Part shown: positions 1-9,011 of the stretch, piece by piece
Position numbering within the stretch: the first letter of the stretch is position 1
Layout of the letters: each line of letters starts with the position of its first letter
Assembly: GCF_003129605.1 (NCBI RefSeq)
Contig: NZ_QBDX01000001.1
Span: forward strand, 124,001 to 188,000
Length of the DNA stretch: 64,000 nt
Reading direction: 5' to 3'
Source: Hyphobacterium indicum
Lineage (GTDB): Bacteria > Pseudomonadota > Alphaproteobacteria > Caulobacterales > Maricaulaceae
Position numbers and translations under genes: made by a program
Notes under the pieces: generated by a model
The model's input: only the letters and a program-made list of their open reading frames with translations
Database searches by the model: none
Told to the model about the DNA's origin: nothing

Positions 1-453
1 TGGCACCTTGCGCAGAACCCGGACGTGCTGGCCGAGCTCAAGGCCGACCCGGACGCAATGGCCCCAAAGATTGTCGAGGAATCGATCCGCCTGGCCTCAC
101 CCGTGCGGCATTTCCTGCGCACGGCGACCGAAGACATCAGGATTGGCGGCCATCAATTCCATGCAGGCGATACGCTGATGCTGTGGTTCCCGTCCGGCAG
201 CCGCGACGAGGCTGTCTTCGAGGACCCTGATGTCTTCAACCCGCATCGCGACATGTCGACCCGCCACGCCTCTTTCGGGCATGGTGCGCATATCTGCCTC
301 GGCATGCATCTCGCCCGGCAGGAAAATGCCGCCTTCCTCAAACAGCTGGCCACCCGTGTAAAATCTATTGAGCTGACCGGTGAGCCGGAATTCAATCATT
401 CCCATTTTGTCGGGGGCATCAAACATCTGCCGGTGAAGATGGAGCTGGAATAA
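1..453 (+). CDS. Cytochrome P450, C-terminal part (5' end outside window)
   Basis: The reading frame is open from the first base, so this is the last ~150 residues of a P450, normally about 400-450 aa. The K-helix ExxR motif is seen as EESIR. The heme-binding loop FGHGAHICLGMHLAR carries the axial cysteine and is followed by the L-helix. P450s are heme monooxygenases using electrons from a ferredoxin or flavoprotein; a ferredoxin-NADP reductase lies at 12378-13196 but is not adjacent. The substrate cannot be inferred from this fragment. It converges with the peptide-binding lipoprotein gene with 16 bp between stop codons. Confidence 0.93.
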   Translation, partial: WHLAQNPDVLAELKADPDAMAPKIVEESIRLASPVRHFLRTATEDIRIGGHQFHAGDTLMLWFPSGSRDEAVFEDPDVFNPHRDMSTRHASFGHGAHICLGMHLARQENAAFLKQLATRVKSIELTGEPEFNHSHFVGGIKHLPVKMELE

Positions 454-469
454 CGCCGGAGCGGCGGCG

Positions 470-2077
470 CTACTCGGCCGCCTGGCTGATTGGCTCCAGT
501 CCCTCGCGGCACAGCCAGCGGGACCGGTTCTGAAGTGCCGGATTGGCATTCCAGCCGGTAATGTCCGGGCGCACCAGGTCAAAATTGACGGGCACAAGCA
601 AAGGCGCATGAGGCACTTCCGCCAGCAGGATTTCCTCTGCTGCCCCAAACAGGCGTTGCCTTTCGGCGACGTCGCTTGTGGACAGGCCAGCTTCGATCAG
701 GGCGTCATAATCGGCATGGGTCCAGCGGCTGTAATTGATCTCGCCCGCCCGGCTCTCCCACATCAGAAGCGAGGCATAGGGATCGCCATACTCCGGCGTC
801 CAGCCATTATTGCCGAAAGAGAAATCACCGGCCCGCATGGCCGCAAAGTGAAATTGCACATCGCCTACGCTGATATCGACAGACACCCATGGGGCGATCA
901 AGGCCCAGTCCTGCTGGAGCACTGGCGCGATCCGCTGTTGGTACGGCGTGTGCTGATAGACCACGTCCAGCGGGTTTTCGGGCCCGTACCCGGCATCGAT
1001 CAGCAGCGCTCTGGCCTGTTCCCGCCGTGTTTCCATGTCATCGTCGGCATAGGACAATCGCAAGCCCGGCGCCGCATTCGGCACCGCTTCCGAAATCATC
1101 CGGAAGCTCGGGCCGGAGGCACCGTTCAGGATTTCATTGGCGATGAAACGCCGGTCAATCGCCATCGAAAAGGCCTGCCGCACGCGTACATCCGTAAACG
1201 GGCCAGCCGCCGTGTTGAAAAGAATATCTTCGGCGGTATAGCTTGCGGATTCCCGGAGCAGCCCGCCATGCTGATCGCGCAGCATGTTGATATTCGATCC
1301 CTCAATAACGGTGTGCAGGTCGAGCGCGCCGGTCCGGACCATCCGTTCGCCAGTGACGCGGTCGGACACAGGATAATAATAAACCGTATCAAAACAGATC
1401 TGACCGGCTTCAAAGAATTCCGGATTGGCGGTCAGCTCGATAAAGTTGGAGGTACGCCATTGTGACAGAACATAGGGACCATTCGTGACGATATTCTCCG
1501 GCTGGATCCAGGCATCGCCATGGATGTCGTGAACATGCCGGGGCAGCGGGTAGCTGTTATTGACGAGAAAACCTTCCAGATACGGCATCGGATAGGCCAG
1601 CCGTATCTCCAGCGTCAGATCGTCCAGTGCCTCGACGCCCAGCGCCTCCGGCGGCAAATTTCCGGCAATCACATCGGCACCATTTTCGAAGATAAAAAAT
1701 TTGGAGCTGTTTTCGTTTAGCGTCGCCGGATTGGCGGCGCGTTGTATACCGGCTGCCACATCATGGGCCGTCACCGGAATGCCGTCGGACCAGCGGCTTT
1801 CGCGTAAGGTAAATCGCCAGACCAGTCCATCGTCCGAAGTCTCGGCACCCGCCACCAGCCCTGGAATTGTGTCGCCGTTTTCATTCGCGACATAGAGCCC
1901 GGTAAACATGTCCATGATGATCGCAAATTCGATATTCAGAACCGTCTTTTGTGGATCCAGCGTGAGGGGTTCGCCGTCACTGCCCCGATGGAGCGTGCGA
2001 GTGTCGTCCGCGCCGCCACTGCATGCGGCCAGAAAACCTGCCGTAAAAACGCCTGCAAATCCAAGATTTTTCATCAT
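470..2077 (-). CDS. Peptide/oligopeptide ABC transporter substrate-binding lipoprotein (SBP_bac_5, OppA-like)
   Basis: About 535 residues, the usual length of OppA/DppA-type solute receptors. The N-terminus is a short hydrophobic lipoprotein signal with lipobox LAAC, followed by a family-typical segment with GEPLTLDP. The chosen ATG (2077, with a second ATG at 2074) follows a purine-rich GGGGGG run; an upstream ATG at 2125 would put 16 unlikely residues before the signal peptide. The product should be anchored in the periplasm and capture peptides. No permease or ATPase genes are adjacent, so it must use components encoded elsewhere or act alone. Confidence 0.88.
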   Translation of the reverse strand: MMKNLGFAGVFTAGFLAACSGGADDTRTLHRGSDGEPLTLDPQKTVLNIEFAIIMDMFTGLYVANENGDTIPGLVAGAETSDDGLVWRFTLRESRWSDGIPVTAHDVAAGIQRAANPATLNENSSKFFIFENGADVIAGNLPPEALGVEALDDLTLEIRLAYPMPYLEGFLVNNSYPLPRHVHDIHGDAWIQPENIVTNGPYVLSQWRTSNFIELTANPEFFEAGQICFDTVYYYPVSDRVTGERMVRTGALDLHTVIEGSNINMLRDQHGGLLRESASYTAEDILFNTAAGPFTDVRVRQAFSMAIDRRFIANEILNGASGPSFRMISEAVPNAAPGLRLSYADDDMETRREQARALLIDAGYGPENPLDVVYQHTPYQQRIAPVLQQDWALIAPWVSVDISVGDVQFHFAAMRAGDFSFGNNGWTPEYGDPYASLLMWESRAGEINYSRWTHADYDALIEAGLSTSDVAERQRLFGAAEEILLAEVPHAPLLVPVNFDLVRPDITGWNANPALQNRSRWLCREGLEPISQAAE

Positions 2078-2146
2078 GATCTGGCCCCCCGCATTCACCT
2101 TGATCAGGATGCCGGGCAGGGTCAAGCGAAAGCCGGGCGGGTGCCG

Positions 2147-3076
2147 TTATGCCGATTCGCCGGCCAATACCCTGTCCAGCCAGGCACGGGCGCGCCGGTT
2201 GGCGGTCCGGCCTTCCGGCAAGAGGGGCTGGAACAGCGGAAAAACGTGCCAGAGCCCGTCCCAGAGCTCGCAGGTGACGTCCACACCTGTCTGTTCCATC
2301 CGCCCGGCCAGCCGTATCGTATCATCGAGCAGGACTTCATCCGTACCGGTTTGAATGAGCGTCGGTGGAAATCCGGTGAAGTCGGCAAAGAGCGGTGAAC
2401 ACAGAGGGTGGTCCAGGCTCAGCTCCGCGCCGTAGAGGTCCGCGGCTTCGCTCAGCCAGTGTGCCCGCAGAAGCGGATCGACCGCATCCTTCGCCGCGAC
2501 ATTCTCGCCGCTGACCGTCAGATCGGCCCACGGCGAATAGAGGACCAGCCCATCGGGCAGGCCCTCGCCCAATTCCTTCAGCCGCAGCGTCAGCGCCAGT
2601 GCCAACCCGCCGCCCGCCGAATCGCCCGCAACGATGACCGGGCCATCCATGCCCTTGCGCATGTCACGATAGGCGGCGAGCGCATCCTCCACAGCCGCCG
2701 GGCAGGGATGTTCCGGTGCCAGCCGGTAGTCCGGTGCGCGGGTTTTCATGTTCAGCGCGGCGGCCAGCCGCGAAATGAAAGGCCGGTGACTATAGGCCGA
2801 CCCGCGGCAATAGCCGCCGCCATGAAGATAGAGGAGTTGACCCTCGCGCGGCGCTTTCGGCCCGAAGACCAGCGTTCTGAGTCCCGCCAGCTGGACGTCG
2901 GCATAGACCACCGATCTGTCCATCGGAATGCGGTCGCCGGCGGAATCCAAGATTTTGCGTCCGGCGGCCATTTCCACATCGGGGCTGAGCCCCAGCGAGG
3001 CCTTGCGTGCCATGCGGCGGGCCAGCCGGGTGCGGAACCGGAATCCGCGGCGCGGAGGAATCTGCTCGAAGGTCAT
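2147..3076 (-). CDS. Alpha/beta hydrolase, hormone-sensitive-lipase (HSL, family IV) type esterase
   Basis: About 309 aa from the start at 3076. The oxyanion-hole motif HGGG (residues 85-88) and nucleophile motif GDSAGG (Ser153) are diagnostic of the HSL/family IV esterases. The acid and histidine appear late in GTDEVLLDD and GLWHVF. There is no signal peptide, so it is probably cytoplasmic, cleaving short acyl esters. A longer reading to 3145 is open but would leave only 22 bp before the divergent aminopeptidase gene; starting at 3076 leaves 91 bp for the two promoters. The substrate is unknown. Confidence 0.85.
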   Translation of the reverse strand: MTFEQIPPRRGFRFRTRLARRMARKASLGLSPDVEMAAGRKILDSAGDRIPMDRSVVYADVQLAGLRTLVFGPKAPREGQLLYLHGGGYCRGSAYSHRPFISRLAAALNMKTRAPDYRLAPEHPCPAAVEDALAAYRDMRKGMDGPVIVAGDSAGGGLALALTLRLKELGEGLPDGLVLYSPWADLTVSGENVAAKDAVDPLLRAHWLSEAADLYGAELSLDHPLCSPLFADFTGFPPTLIQTGTDEVLLDDTIRLAGRMEQTGVDVTCELWDGLWHVFPLFQPLLPEGRTANRRARAWLDRVLAGESA

Positions 3077-3167
3077 CGTCTCTGCCGGCTTTCTTTCGGA
3101 TTTGTCACTTGCCGGACTGTAGGCTGCTCCTAACTTCCTTCGCAATGAAGACTTTGGGGAGGTTCAC

Positions 3168-4685
3168 ATGCTTGTTCGCTTGATTGCGGGTTTTGCCGCA
3201 TCCCTTTCGCTCGGCGCTGCCAGCCAGGCCGCGGATATTGTATTTCAGTCAGCCGATCTGCCGGAGGCCGGAATCCTCGTGATTCCGGTTGGCAGTGATC
3301 TGGACATTCCGGAATCGGGCCTGGCGCCGGATGATGCTGCCTACATGTCCCGGGCCCTCGCGGCCGCGGAGTTTAACGGCGAAGCCGGGGCCATGACGAC
3401 GCTCTATGCGGTCGGCCCGTTCGACCGGATTATTGCCGTTGGCACGGACGGTCTCGACCGCGCCGCCGCCGAGACCCTCGGCGGAGACCTCATCAATCTC
3501 TCCCGCAGCGGGGAAACCGCCCTGTCCGTGATCTGGCCGGAAACACTGGGCGAACCGGTGGCCCTCAGCATCGCACTCGGGGCGGGGCTCGGCGGATACC
3601 GGTTCGACCGCTATCTGTCGGACGCCCCGGACTATGAGCCGGTATTGAATTTTCATGTCACCGACCCGGACGGTATGAGGGCGGCCTTCGAGGCCAGTCA
3701 TGCGCCGATCATCGAGGCGACCGCCTTTGCCCGGGACATGATCAACGCACCGGGAAATGAGGTCTATCCGGAAGTTTTCGTCGAACGCACCCGTTCAGCC
3801 TTTGCCGGCGAGCGCAATGTCAACATCCGCGTGCTCGATGTTGAGGATATGGAGGCGCTTGGCATGGGTGCCATTCTCGGTGTTGGGCAAGGGTCTGCAC
3901 GGCCACCCCGCCTGTTGATCGTCGAATATACCGGCGGTGACAGCGGCACCGCGCCGATCGCTTTCGTTGGCAAGGGCGTCACCTTCGATACGGGCGGCAT
4001 CTCGATCAAGGGCAATGACGGCATGTGGCGCATGAAATATGATCTTGCCGGCGCCTCAGCCTCGGTGGCCGCCGTGCTCGCATTGGCCCGCCGTGATGCC
4101 GGCGTCAACGCCATTGCCGTCGCGCCGCTGGTCGAGAACATGCCCTCGGGCACGGCTCAGCGGCCCGGCGATATCGTCACAACCATCTCGGGCCAGACCA
4201 TCGAGATCTTCTCCACCGATGCCGAAGGCCGTCTGATCCTTGCGGACGCGGTTCGCTACACCCAGGACCAGTACAATCCCTCCCTGATGATCGACATCGC
4301 CACACTGACCGGCTCCGTGCGGGTGGCGCTGGGGCAGGAATATGCCGGCCTGTTCTCGCGCCATGATGATGTGGCGCAGCAAGTCCTTGAGGCGGGTGAC
4401 TCCGTGGGTGAGGGGCTCTGGCGCCTGCCTTTGCATCCTTCCTACGCGGAGGATATCCGGTCGCCGGTCGCAGACATCCGAAATACCGGCGGCGACGGCG
4501 CCGGGGCCGGTATCGGCGCACAGGTCATCGGAACATTCGTCGATGAAACAACACGATGGGCGCATATCGACATGGCAAGCGTCGGCTGGGCGTTTTCCGC
4601 GACACCGACCACACCCGAGGGCGGCATTGGATGGGGCGTTCGCCTGTTCGATGCCATCGCCCGTCAGGAAGAAGCCCGCGACTAG
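3168..4685 (+). CDS. Secreted leucyl aminopeptidase, peptidase family M17
   Basis: 505 aa with an N-terminal signal peptide, probable cleavage after ASQA, so the enzyme is probably periplasmic, unlike the cytoplasmic PepA of most bacteria. The C-terminal catalytic half carries the M17 dizinc ligands in GKGVTFDTGG (Lys, Asp), KYDLAGA (Asp) and TDAEGR (Asp, Glu), plus the conserved Arg. The family signature NTDAEGRL reads STDAEGRL here, a conservative first-position change. It releases N-terminal residues from peptides, which fits the peptide-binding lipoprotein and other secreted peptidases in the window. A strong GGGGAGG ribosome-binding site precedes the ATG, and a hairpin terminator follows the stop. 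Confidence 0.92.
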   Translation: MLVRLIAGFAASLSLGAASQAADIVFQSADLPEAGILVIPVGSDLDIPESGLAPDDAAYMSRALAAAEFNGEAGAMTTLYAVGPFDRIIAVGTDGLDRAAAETLGGDLINLSRSGETALSVIWPETLGEPVALSIALGAGLGGYRFDRYLSDAPDYEPVLNFHVTDPDGMRAAFEASHAPIIEATAFARDMINAPGNEVYPEVFVERTRSAFAGERNVNIRVLDVEDMEALGMGAILGVGQGSARPPRLLIVEYTGGDSGTAPIAFVGKGVTFDTGGISIKGNDGMWRMKYDLAGASASVAAVLALARRDAGVNAIAVAPLVENMPSGTAQRPGDIVTTISGQTIEIFSTDAEGRLILADAVRYTQDQYNPSLMIDIATLTGSVRVALGQEYAGLFSRHDDVAQQVLEAGDSVGEGLWRLPLHPSYAEDIRSPVADIRNTGGDGAGAGIGAQVIGTFVDETTRWAHIDMASVGWAFSATPTTPEGGIGWGVRLFDAIARQEEARD

Positions 4686-4714
4686 TATTCGCGGCCAAAA
4701 CTTCCTAAATCGGC

Positions 4715-4741
4715 AAGCCGCGCTGTACAGCAGCGCGGCTT
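4715..4741 (+). terminator. Rho-independent-like terminator after the M17 aminopeptidase gene
   Basis: A perfect 11-bp stem (AAGCCGCGCTG pairing with CAGCGCGGCTT) around a 5-nt loop, 30 bp after the stop, followed by a T-rich but interrupted tract (TGTTCTCG). It separates the aminopeptidase unit from ileS. Confidence 0.75.
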
Positions 4742-4801
4742 GTTCTCGTCTGCAAAGAGTGGAATCAAGCCCGCTTCAGCCCTTACCCAACGGTATTCAC
4801 C

Positions 4802-7800
4802 ATGACACAGAAATTTCCCCCGCTTCCATCGCCTCTGTCCCTGCCGGCGATTGACAGGGAAATTCTGGGTTTCTGGGATGAAGACCGGACCTTTGAAGCC
4901 TCGGTTGAAAGCCGGCCGGAAAACGACCAGTTCGTCTTCTATGACGGCCCGCCCTTTGCCAACGGCCTGCCCCACTACGGCCACTTGCTGACCGGCTTCG
5001 TGAAGGATGTCATCCCGCGCTACCAGACCATGAAGGGCAAGCGCGTCGAGCGCCGCTTCGGCTGGGATACGCATGGCCTGCCGGCGGAACTGGCCGCGGA
5101 AAAGGAAATCGGCGTCTCCGGCCGCAAGGCGGTGCTGGATCTCGGCATCGACAAGTTCAACTCCGCCTGCCGGACGGCGGTCCTGCGCTATACCGAGGAC
5201 TGGGAAGAATATATCCGCCGGTCCGCCCGCTGGGTGGACACGGAAAACGCCTACAAGACGCTTGATGTCTCTTTCATGGAAAGCTGCATCTGGGCGTTCA
5301 AGCAGCTCTACGACAAGGGGCTGGTCTACAAGGATTACCGCGTCGTGCCCTATAGCTGGGCGGTGGAATCCCCGCTCTCGAATTTCGAGACGCGGCTGGA
5401 CAATTCCTATCGCATGCGCACCGACCCTGCGGTCACGGTGGCGTTTGCGCTCACCGATGGCACCGGCTTGCTGGACGGCGCGCGCGTTCTGATCTGGACA
5501 ACGACGCCCTGGACCCTGCCCTCCAACCTCGCCATCGCGGTCGGCGAGGACATCACCTACGCGGTGATGGGCAAGGGCTCGGACAAGCTCGTCCTGTCCG
5601 CCAATGGCCTGGAAAAATACAAGAAGGAGCTCGACGGCTATGAAAAGCTGGGCGAGGTCAGGGGCGCTGAGCTGAAAGGGCTGCACTATACGCCGCCCTT
5701 CGATTATTTCATCAATCAGGAAAACGCCTTCCAGGTGCTGTCGGGCGATTTCGTCGTCGATGAGGATGGCACCGGCATTGTCCACATGGCGCCCGGCTTT
5801 GGCGAGGATGACCTCAAGGCCTGCAAGGCGGCCGGGATCGGCGTTGTCGTGCCGGTCGATCACACGGGGAAATACACCAGCGCCATCCCCGACTATGAAG
5901 GCATGCTGGTCTTTGATGCCAACAAGCCGATCACCCAGCGCCTCAAGGATGAGGGCAAGCTCATCCGCCATGACACGATCGACCACAATTACCCGCATTG
6001 CTGGCGCACCGACGAGCCGCTGATCTACAAGGCGGTCGAGTCCTGGTATCTGGAAGTTTCCAGCTTCCGTGAACGCATGGTCGAGCTGAACCAGCAGATC
6101 GACTGGACACCGCCGCATGTGAAGGATGGCCTGTTCGGCAACTGGCTCGCCAATGCGCAGGACTGGAACATCTCGCGCTCGCGTTTCTGGGGTACGCCGA
6201 TCCCGGTCTGGGTCTCGGACAATCCGAATTATCCGCGCGTCGATGTCTATGGCTCGATCGCGGAATTGCAGGCTGATTTCGGCACCGAAGTGACCGATCT
6301 TCACCGGCCCTATGTCGATGATCTGGTGCGGCCCAACCCGGATGATCCGTCCGGCAAATCCATGATGCGCCGCGTCGAGGATGTCTTCGATTGCTGGTTT
6401 GAATCCGGCTCCATGCCCTATGCCGCCGTGCATTACCCGTTCGAGAACAAGGACTGGTTCGAGGCCAATTTCCCGGCCGATTTCATCGTTGAATATGTCG
6501 CCCAGACGCGCGGCTGGTTCTACACGCTGATGGTGCTGGGCACGATGCTGTTCGATAGCCCGCCCTTCAAATCGGCCATCTGTCACGGCGTTGTACTAGA
6601 CGAGAACCGCCAGAAACTCTCCAAACGCCTGCGCAATTATCCCGATCCGCTCGAATTCTTCGATGAATACGGCTCGGACGTGATGCGCTGGTTCCTGATC
6701 TCCTCGCCGGTTCTGACCGGTGGTGATCTTCTGGTGCCCAAGGAAGGCCGTGAAGTAGCCGCGGTCCAGCGCGAAGCCATCGCGCCGCTGCTCAACGCCT
6801 ATGCCTTCTTTTCGCTCTATGCGAATCTGGAGGAGCGCACCCCGCAGCTCGTAACCGGAGCTGACGATGCGCTCGACAAATACATCCTCACCAAGACGGG
6901 CGAGCTGGCCGCGGTCGTGGCCGAGCGCCTGGATGCCTATGATGTACCCGGCGCCTGCCGCGAGACCAAGGCGTTCACCGATGCACTGACAAACTGGTAT
7001 ATCCGCCGCTCCCGCGCCCGCTTCTGGGGCAGCGAGGATGCGCAGGCCCAGGCCGCCGCCTTTGACACGCTTTATACCGTGCTGGTGCGGGTCTCGCAGA
7101 TCGTGGCGCCGCTGATGCCGATCGTCGCCGAGAAGCTCTACAAGAGCCTGACCGGCGAGCGCTCCGTGCATCTGACCGGCTGGCCGGCCACCGGCCTCTT
7201 TCCCCAGGACCATGATCTGGTCGCGGCGATGGACCGTGTCCGCGAAGCCTGTTCGGCAGCCCTGGCCGTGCGCGAACGCTTCCGTCTGCGCGTGCGCCTG
7301 CCGCTCAAATCGCTGGTCATCGCTCACCCCGAGGCGGGAAGTCTTGAAATCTTCAAGGACCTGATCGCCGAAGAGGTGAATGTCCGCGAGGTCATCTTTG
7401 CCGAAGATCTGTCGAAATATGGCGAGCTGCAGATGAAGGTGAACCCGGTCATCGGCCGCCGCCTCGGCGCGAAGATGAAAGACGTCATGACGGCTGCCCG
7501 CCAGGGCGAATTCACGCTCAATGAGGATGGCACCGCCGTGGTCGCAGGCGAGACGCTGGGCGAGGACGATTTCGAGATGCGTCTGGAAAGTGCCGAAGGA
7601 ACGGCCGCTGAACCCTTCGACAAGATCGGCGCGGCCGTGCTCGATGTCTCGGTGGATGCGGATCAGGAAAGTGAAGGCCTCGCCCGCGATCTCATCCGCG
7701 CCGTCCAGACCGCGCGCAAGGAAGCCGCTCTGGATGTCTCCGACCGGATCAGTCTGGGCGTGGATGGCGATGACGATGTTTTGTCTGCCATGGCCGCACA

Positions 7801-7924
7801 TGGCGAGATGATCAAATCGGAAACGCTGGCGATGGCGTTGAACAATTCGCTCGGCGATGGCTTCACCACTGACGCCAAGCTGACGGGCAAGACGGTGAAG
7901 CTGTCGGTGAAGAAGGCCGGCTAA
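4802..7924 (+). CDS. ileS: Isoleucyl-tRNA synthetase, probably the IleRS2 (eukaryote-like) type
   Basis: 1040 aa class I synthetase charging tRNA-Ile. The first signature is HYGH (residues 58-61, in GLPHYGHLL) and the second is KLSKR (605-609, followed by RNYPDP). The HYGH / K-SKR-x-RNYPDP combination and the length over 1000 aa match the IleRS2 branch shared by eukaryotes and some bacteria, rather than the ~930-aa IleRS1 of E. coli. A CP1 editing domain lies between the motifs, and the anticodon-binding region with a long C-terminal extension follows KLSKR. IleRS2 enzymes are generally much less sensitive to mupirocin. The gene appears monocistronic, bounded by hairpins on both sides. Subtype assignment is by motif only. 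Confidence 0.95.
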   Translation: MTQKFPPLPSPLSLPAIDREILGFWDEDRTFEASVESRPENDQFVFYDGPPFANGLPHYGHLLTGFVKDVIPRYQTMKGKRVERRFGWDTHGLPAELAAEKEIGVSGRKAVLDLGIDKFNSACRTAVLRYTEDWEEYIRRSARWVDTENAYKTLDVSFMESCIWAFKQLYDKGLVYKDYRVVPYSWAVESPLSNFETRLDNSYRMRTDPAVTVAFALTDGTGLLDGARVLIWTTTPWTLPSNLAIAVGEDITYAVMGKGSDKLVLSANGLEKYKKELDGYEKLGEVRGAELKGLHYTPPFDYFINQENAFQVLSGDFVVDEDGTGIVHMAPGFGEDDLKACKAAGIGVVVPVDHTGKYTSAIPDYEGMLVFDANKPITQRLKDEGKLIRHDTIDHNYPHCWRTDEPLIYKAVESWYLEVSSFRERMVELNQQIDWTPPHVKDGLFGNWLANAQDWNISRSRFWGTPIPVWVSDNPNYPRVDVYGSIAELQADFGTEVTDLHRPYVDDLVRPNPDDPSGKSMMRRVEDVFDCWFESGSMPYAAVHYPFENKDWFEANFPADFIVEYVAQTRGWFYTLMVLGTMLFDSPPFKSAICHGVVLDENRQKLSKRLRNYPDPLEFFDEYGSDVMRWFLISSPVLTGGDLLVPKEGREVAAVQREAIAPLLNAYAFFSLYANLEERTPQLVTGADDALDKYILTKTGELAAVVAERLDAYDVPGACRETKAFTDALTNWYIRRSRARFWGSEDAQAQAAAFDTLYTVLVRVSQIVAPLMPIVAEKLYKSLTGERSVHLTGWPATGLFPQDHDLVAAMDRVREACSAALAVRERFRLRVRLPLKSLVIAHPEAGSLEIFKDLIAEEVNVREVIFAEDLSKYGELQMKVNPVIGRRLGAKMKDVMTAARQGEFTLNEDGTAVVAGETLGEDDFEMRLESAEGTAAEPFDKIGAAVLDVSVDADQESEGLARDLIRAVQTARKEAALDVSDRISLGVDGDDDVLSAMAAHGEMIKSETLAMALNNSLGDGFTTDAKLTGKTVKLSVKKAG

Positions 7925-7949
7925 CACCTCGTCCAGACGGCGCGTGTTT

Positions 7950-8012
7950 CCCCTCCCCCAATGTGGGGAGAGGGCAGAGAAACCGGATCATTGATCCGGT
8001 TTCGAGGGTGAG
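7950..8012. repeat. Palindromic intergenic repeat after ileS
   Basis: A perfect 12-bp inverted repeat at 7979-8003 (GAAACCGGATCA / TGATCCGGTTTC, one-base centre) is embedded in C-rich/G-rich flanks: CCCTCCCCCAATGTGGGGAGAGGG upstream, itself partly self-complementary, and GGGTGAGGGGCGG downstream. This style of sequence commonly appears as dispersed intergenic repeats in alphaproteobacteria, and it may also serve as a terminator for ileS and hisS-DUF2520, which converge here. A second copy was not seen in this window. Confidence 0.6.
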
Positions 8013-8036
8013 GGGCGGTCGGACGCGTTTTTCCCT

Positions 8037-8141
8037 CGTCATTCCGGGGCGCTTCGAAGAAGCGAACGCGGAAACCACTCCGTGATGTCCATGTTCCGGC
8101 ATGGGTCACGGATCAGGCTGACGCCTGTCCGGGATGACGGG
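8037..8141. repeat. REP-like extragenic palindrome
   Basis: Imperfect terminal inverted repeats CGTCATTCCGG (8037 on) and CCGGGATGACGG (ending about 8141) enclose smaller hairpins such as CGCTTCGAAGAAGCG. No reading frame with family resemblance is seen. The architecture resembles repetitive extragenic palindromes that start and end with GTCAT-CCGG in high-GC alphaproteobacterial genomes. It fills the gap between the convergent ileS and DUF2520 genes, up to the DUF2520 stop codon. Confidence 0.55.
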
Positions 8142-9011
8142 TTAGTCGGCTTTGGGTGCCGTCAATTCCCGTATCGCCAGCAGGCCCTCCACAGAGGCTT
8201 CACCCTTTTCCGCCGACAGGTCGGCAGTGGCGCGGGCCAGCGCGGCATAAAGCGAGGCGAGTTCCGTGTCGGCCTGACCCAGTTTTTCCAGATGCCGCGC
8301 AATCATGGCCGCATCGCCGCGCGCCACCGGGCCGGTCAGGGCCGCCGCCGGGCCACGCTCCAGCACAGCCTCCAGCGTGTCGCGAAGGATGGGCCCGGTA
8401 ATCGCCAGCCCGTCCGCTCCGGATATTCCGGCCCGCGCGAACGTCTCCAGCCCGGCCTGTACGAGCGTCGGCAGATGATTGGCCATGAAGACAATGGCGG
8501 CGTGATAGAGCGTGCGGTCCGTCCCGTCCGGCAGATCAAGTGTCTGCCCGCCAATGGCCTGAAACGCCTCCGCCAGCGCGGCCCGCGCGCCGGCTTCCCC
8601 CTGCAGCGTCGTCATTGTCCCGGCGAAGGTCGCGACAGACCGCGCGGGGTCGGAGAAGGCTTTGACCGGATGGGCACAGACCATGCGGGCACCGGAATCC
8701 GCCAGTGGCGCAAACAGCTCCGGCCCCAACGCCCCGGACGTATGCGCGATAATCGCGCCGGGCTTGAAGGGAGTGCCGGCCAGTCCGGCAATCATACTTT
8801 CCAGCGCCGGATCGGGGACAGAGACGAGGATGATATCGGCCGCATCCAGCCCCCCTCCGGGCTCGCCCGCACCGATGAATGCCGCAGCTTGCCGCGCCGT
8901 TTCATCCTGACGGGCCACCAGCGCGCCGATCTCGAACACGCCGGCCGTATGAAAGAGGCGGGCCAGCGTGCGGCCGACCCGGCCCGGTCCGATGACGGCG
9001 AGGCGTTTCAT
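8142..9011 (-). CDS. Rossmann-fold oxidoreductase with DUF2520 domain
   Basis: 289 aa. The N-terminus begins MKRLAVIGPGRVGRTLA, a GxGxxG nucleotide-binding loop of the NADP-dependent dehydrogenase (ProC/ketopantoate-reductase-like) fold. The C-terminal half is the helical DUF2520 region containing ADGLAITGPILRDT. The substrate of this family is not established. Its ATG overlaps the hisS stop codon (TGATG), so it is translationally coupled to hisS and in the same transcript. A link to histidine or tRNA metabolism is possible from context only. Confidence 0.82.
   Translation of the reverse strand: MKRLAVIGPGRVGRTLARLFHTAGVFEIGALVARQDETARQAAAFIGAGEPGGGLDAADIILVSVPDPALESMIAGLAGTPFKPGAIIAHTSGALGPELFAPLADSGARMVCAHPVKAFSDPARSVATFAGTMTTLQGEAGARAALAEAFQAIGGQTLDLPDGTDRTLYHAAIVFMANHLPTLVQAGLETFARAGISGADGLAITGPILRDTLEAVLERGPAAALTGPVARGDAAMIARHLEKLGQADTELASLYAALARATADLSAEKGEASVEGLLAIRELTAPKAD

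Noticed and set aside
4682-6586. 634-codon open frame on the minus strand opposite ileS
   Set aside because: It covers ileS and continues past its start; composition (Arg/His/Asp/Ile-rich) is that expected opposite a GC3-rich gene and no domain is recognisable.
6596-7927. 443-codon open frame on the minus strand opposite the 3' half of ileS
   Set aside because: Same explanation; lacks a ribosome-binding site and family motifs.
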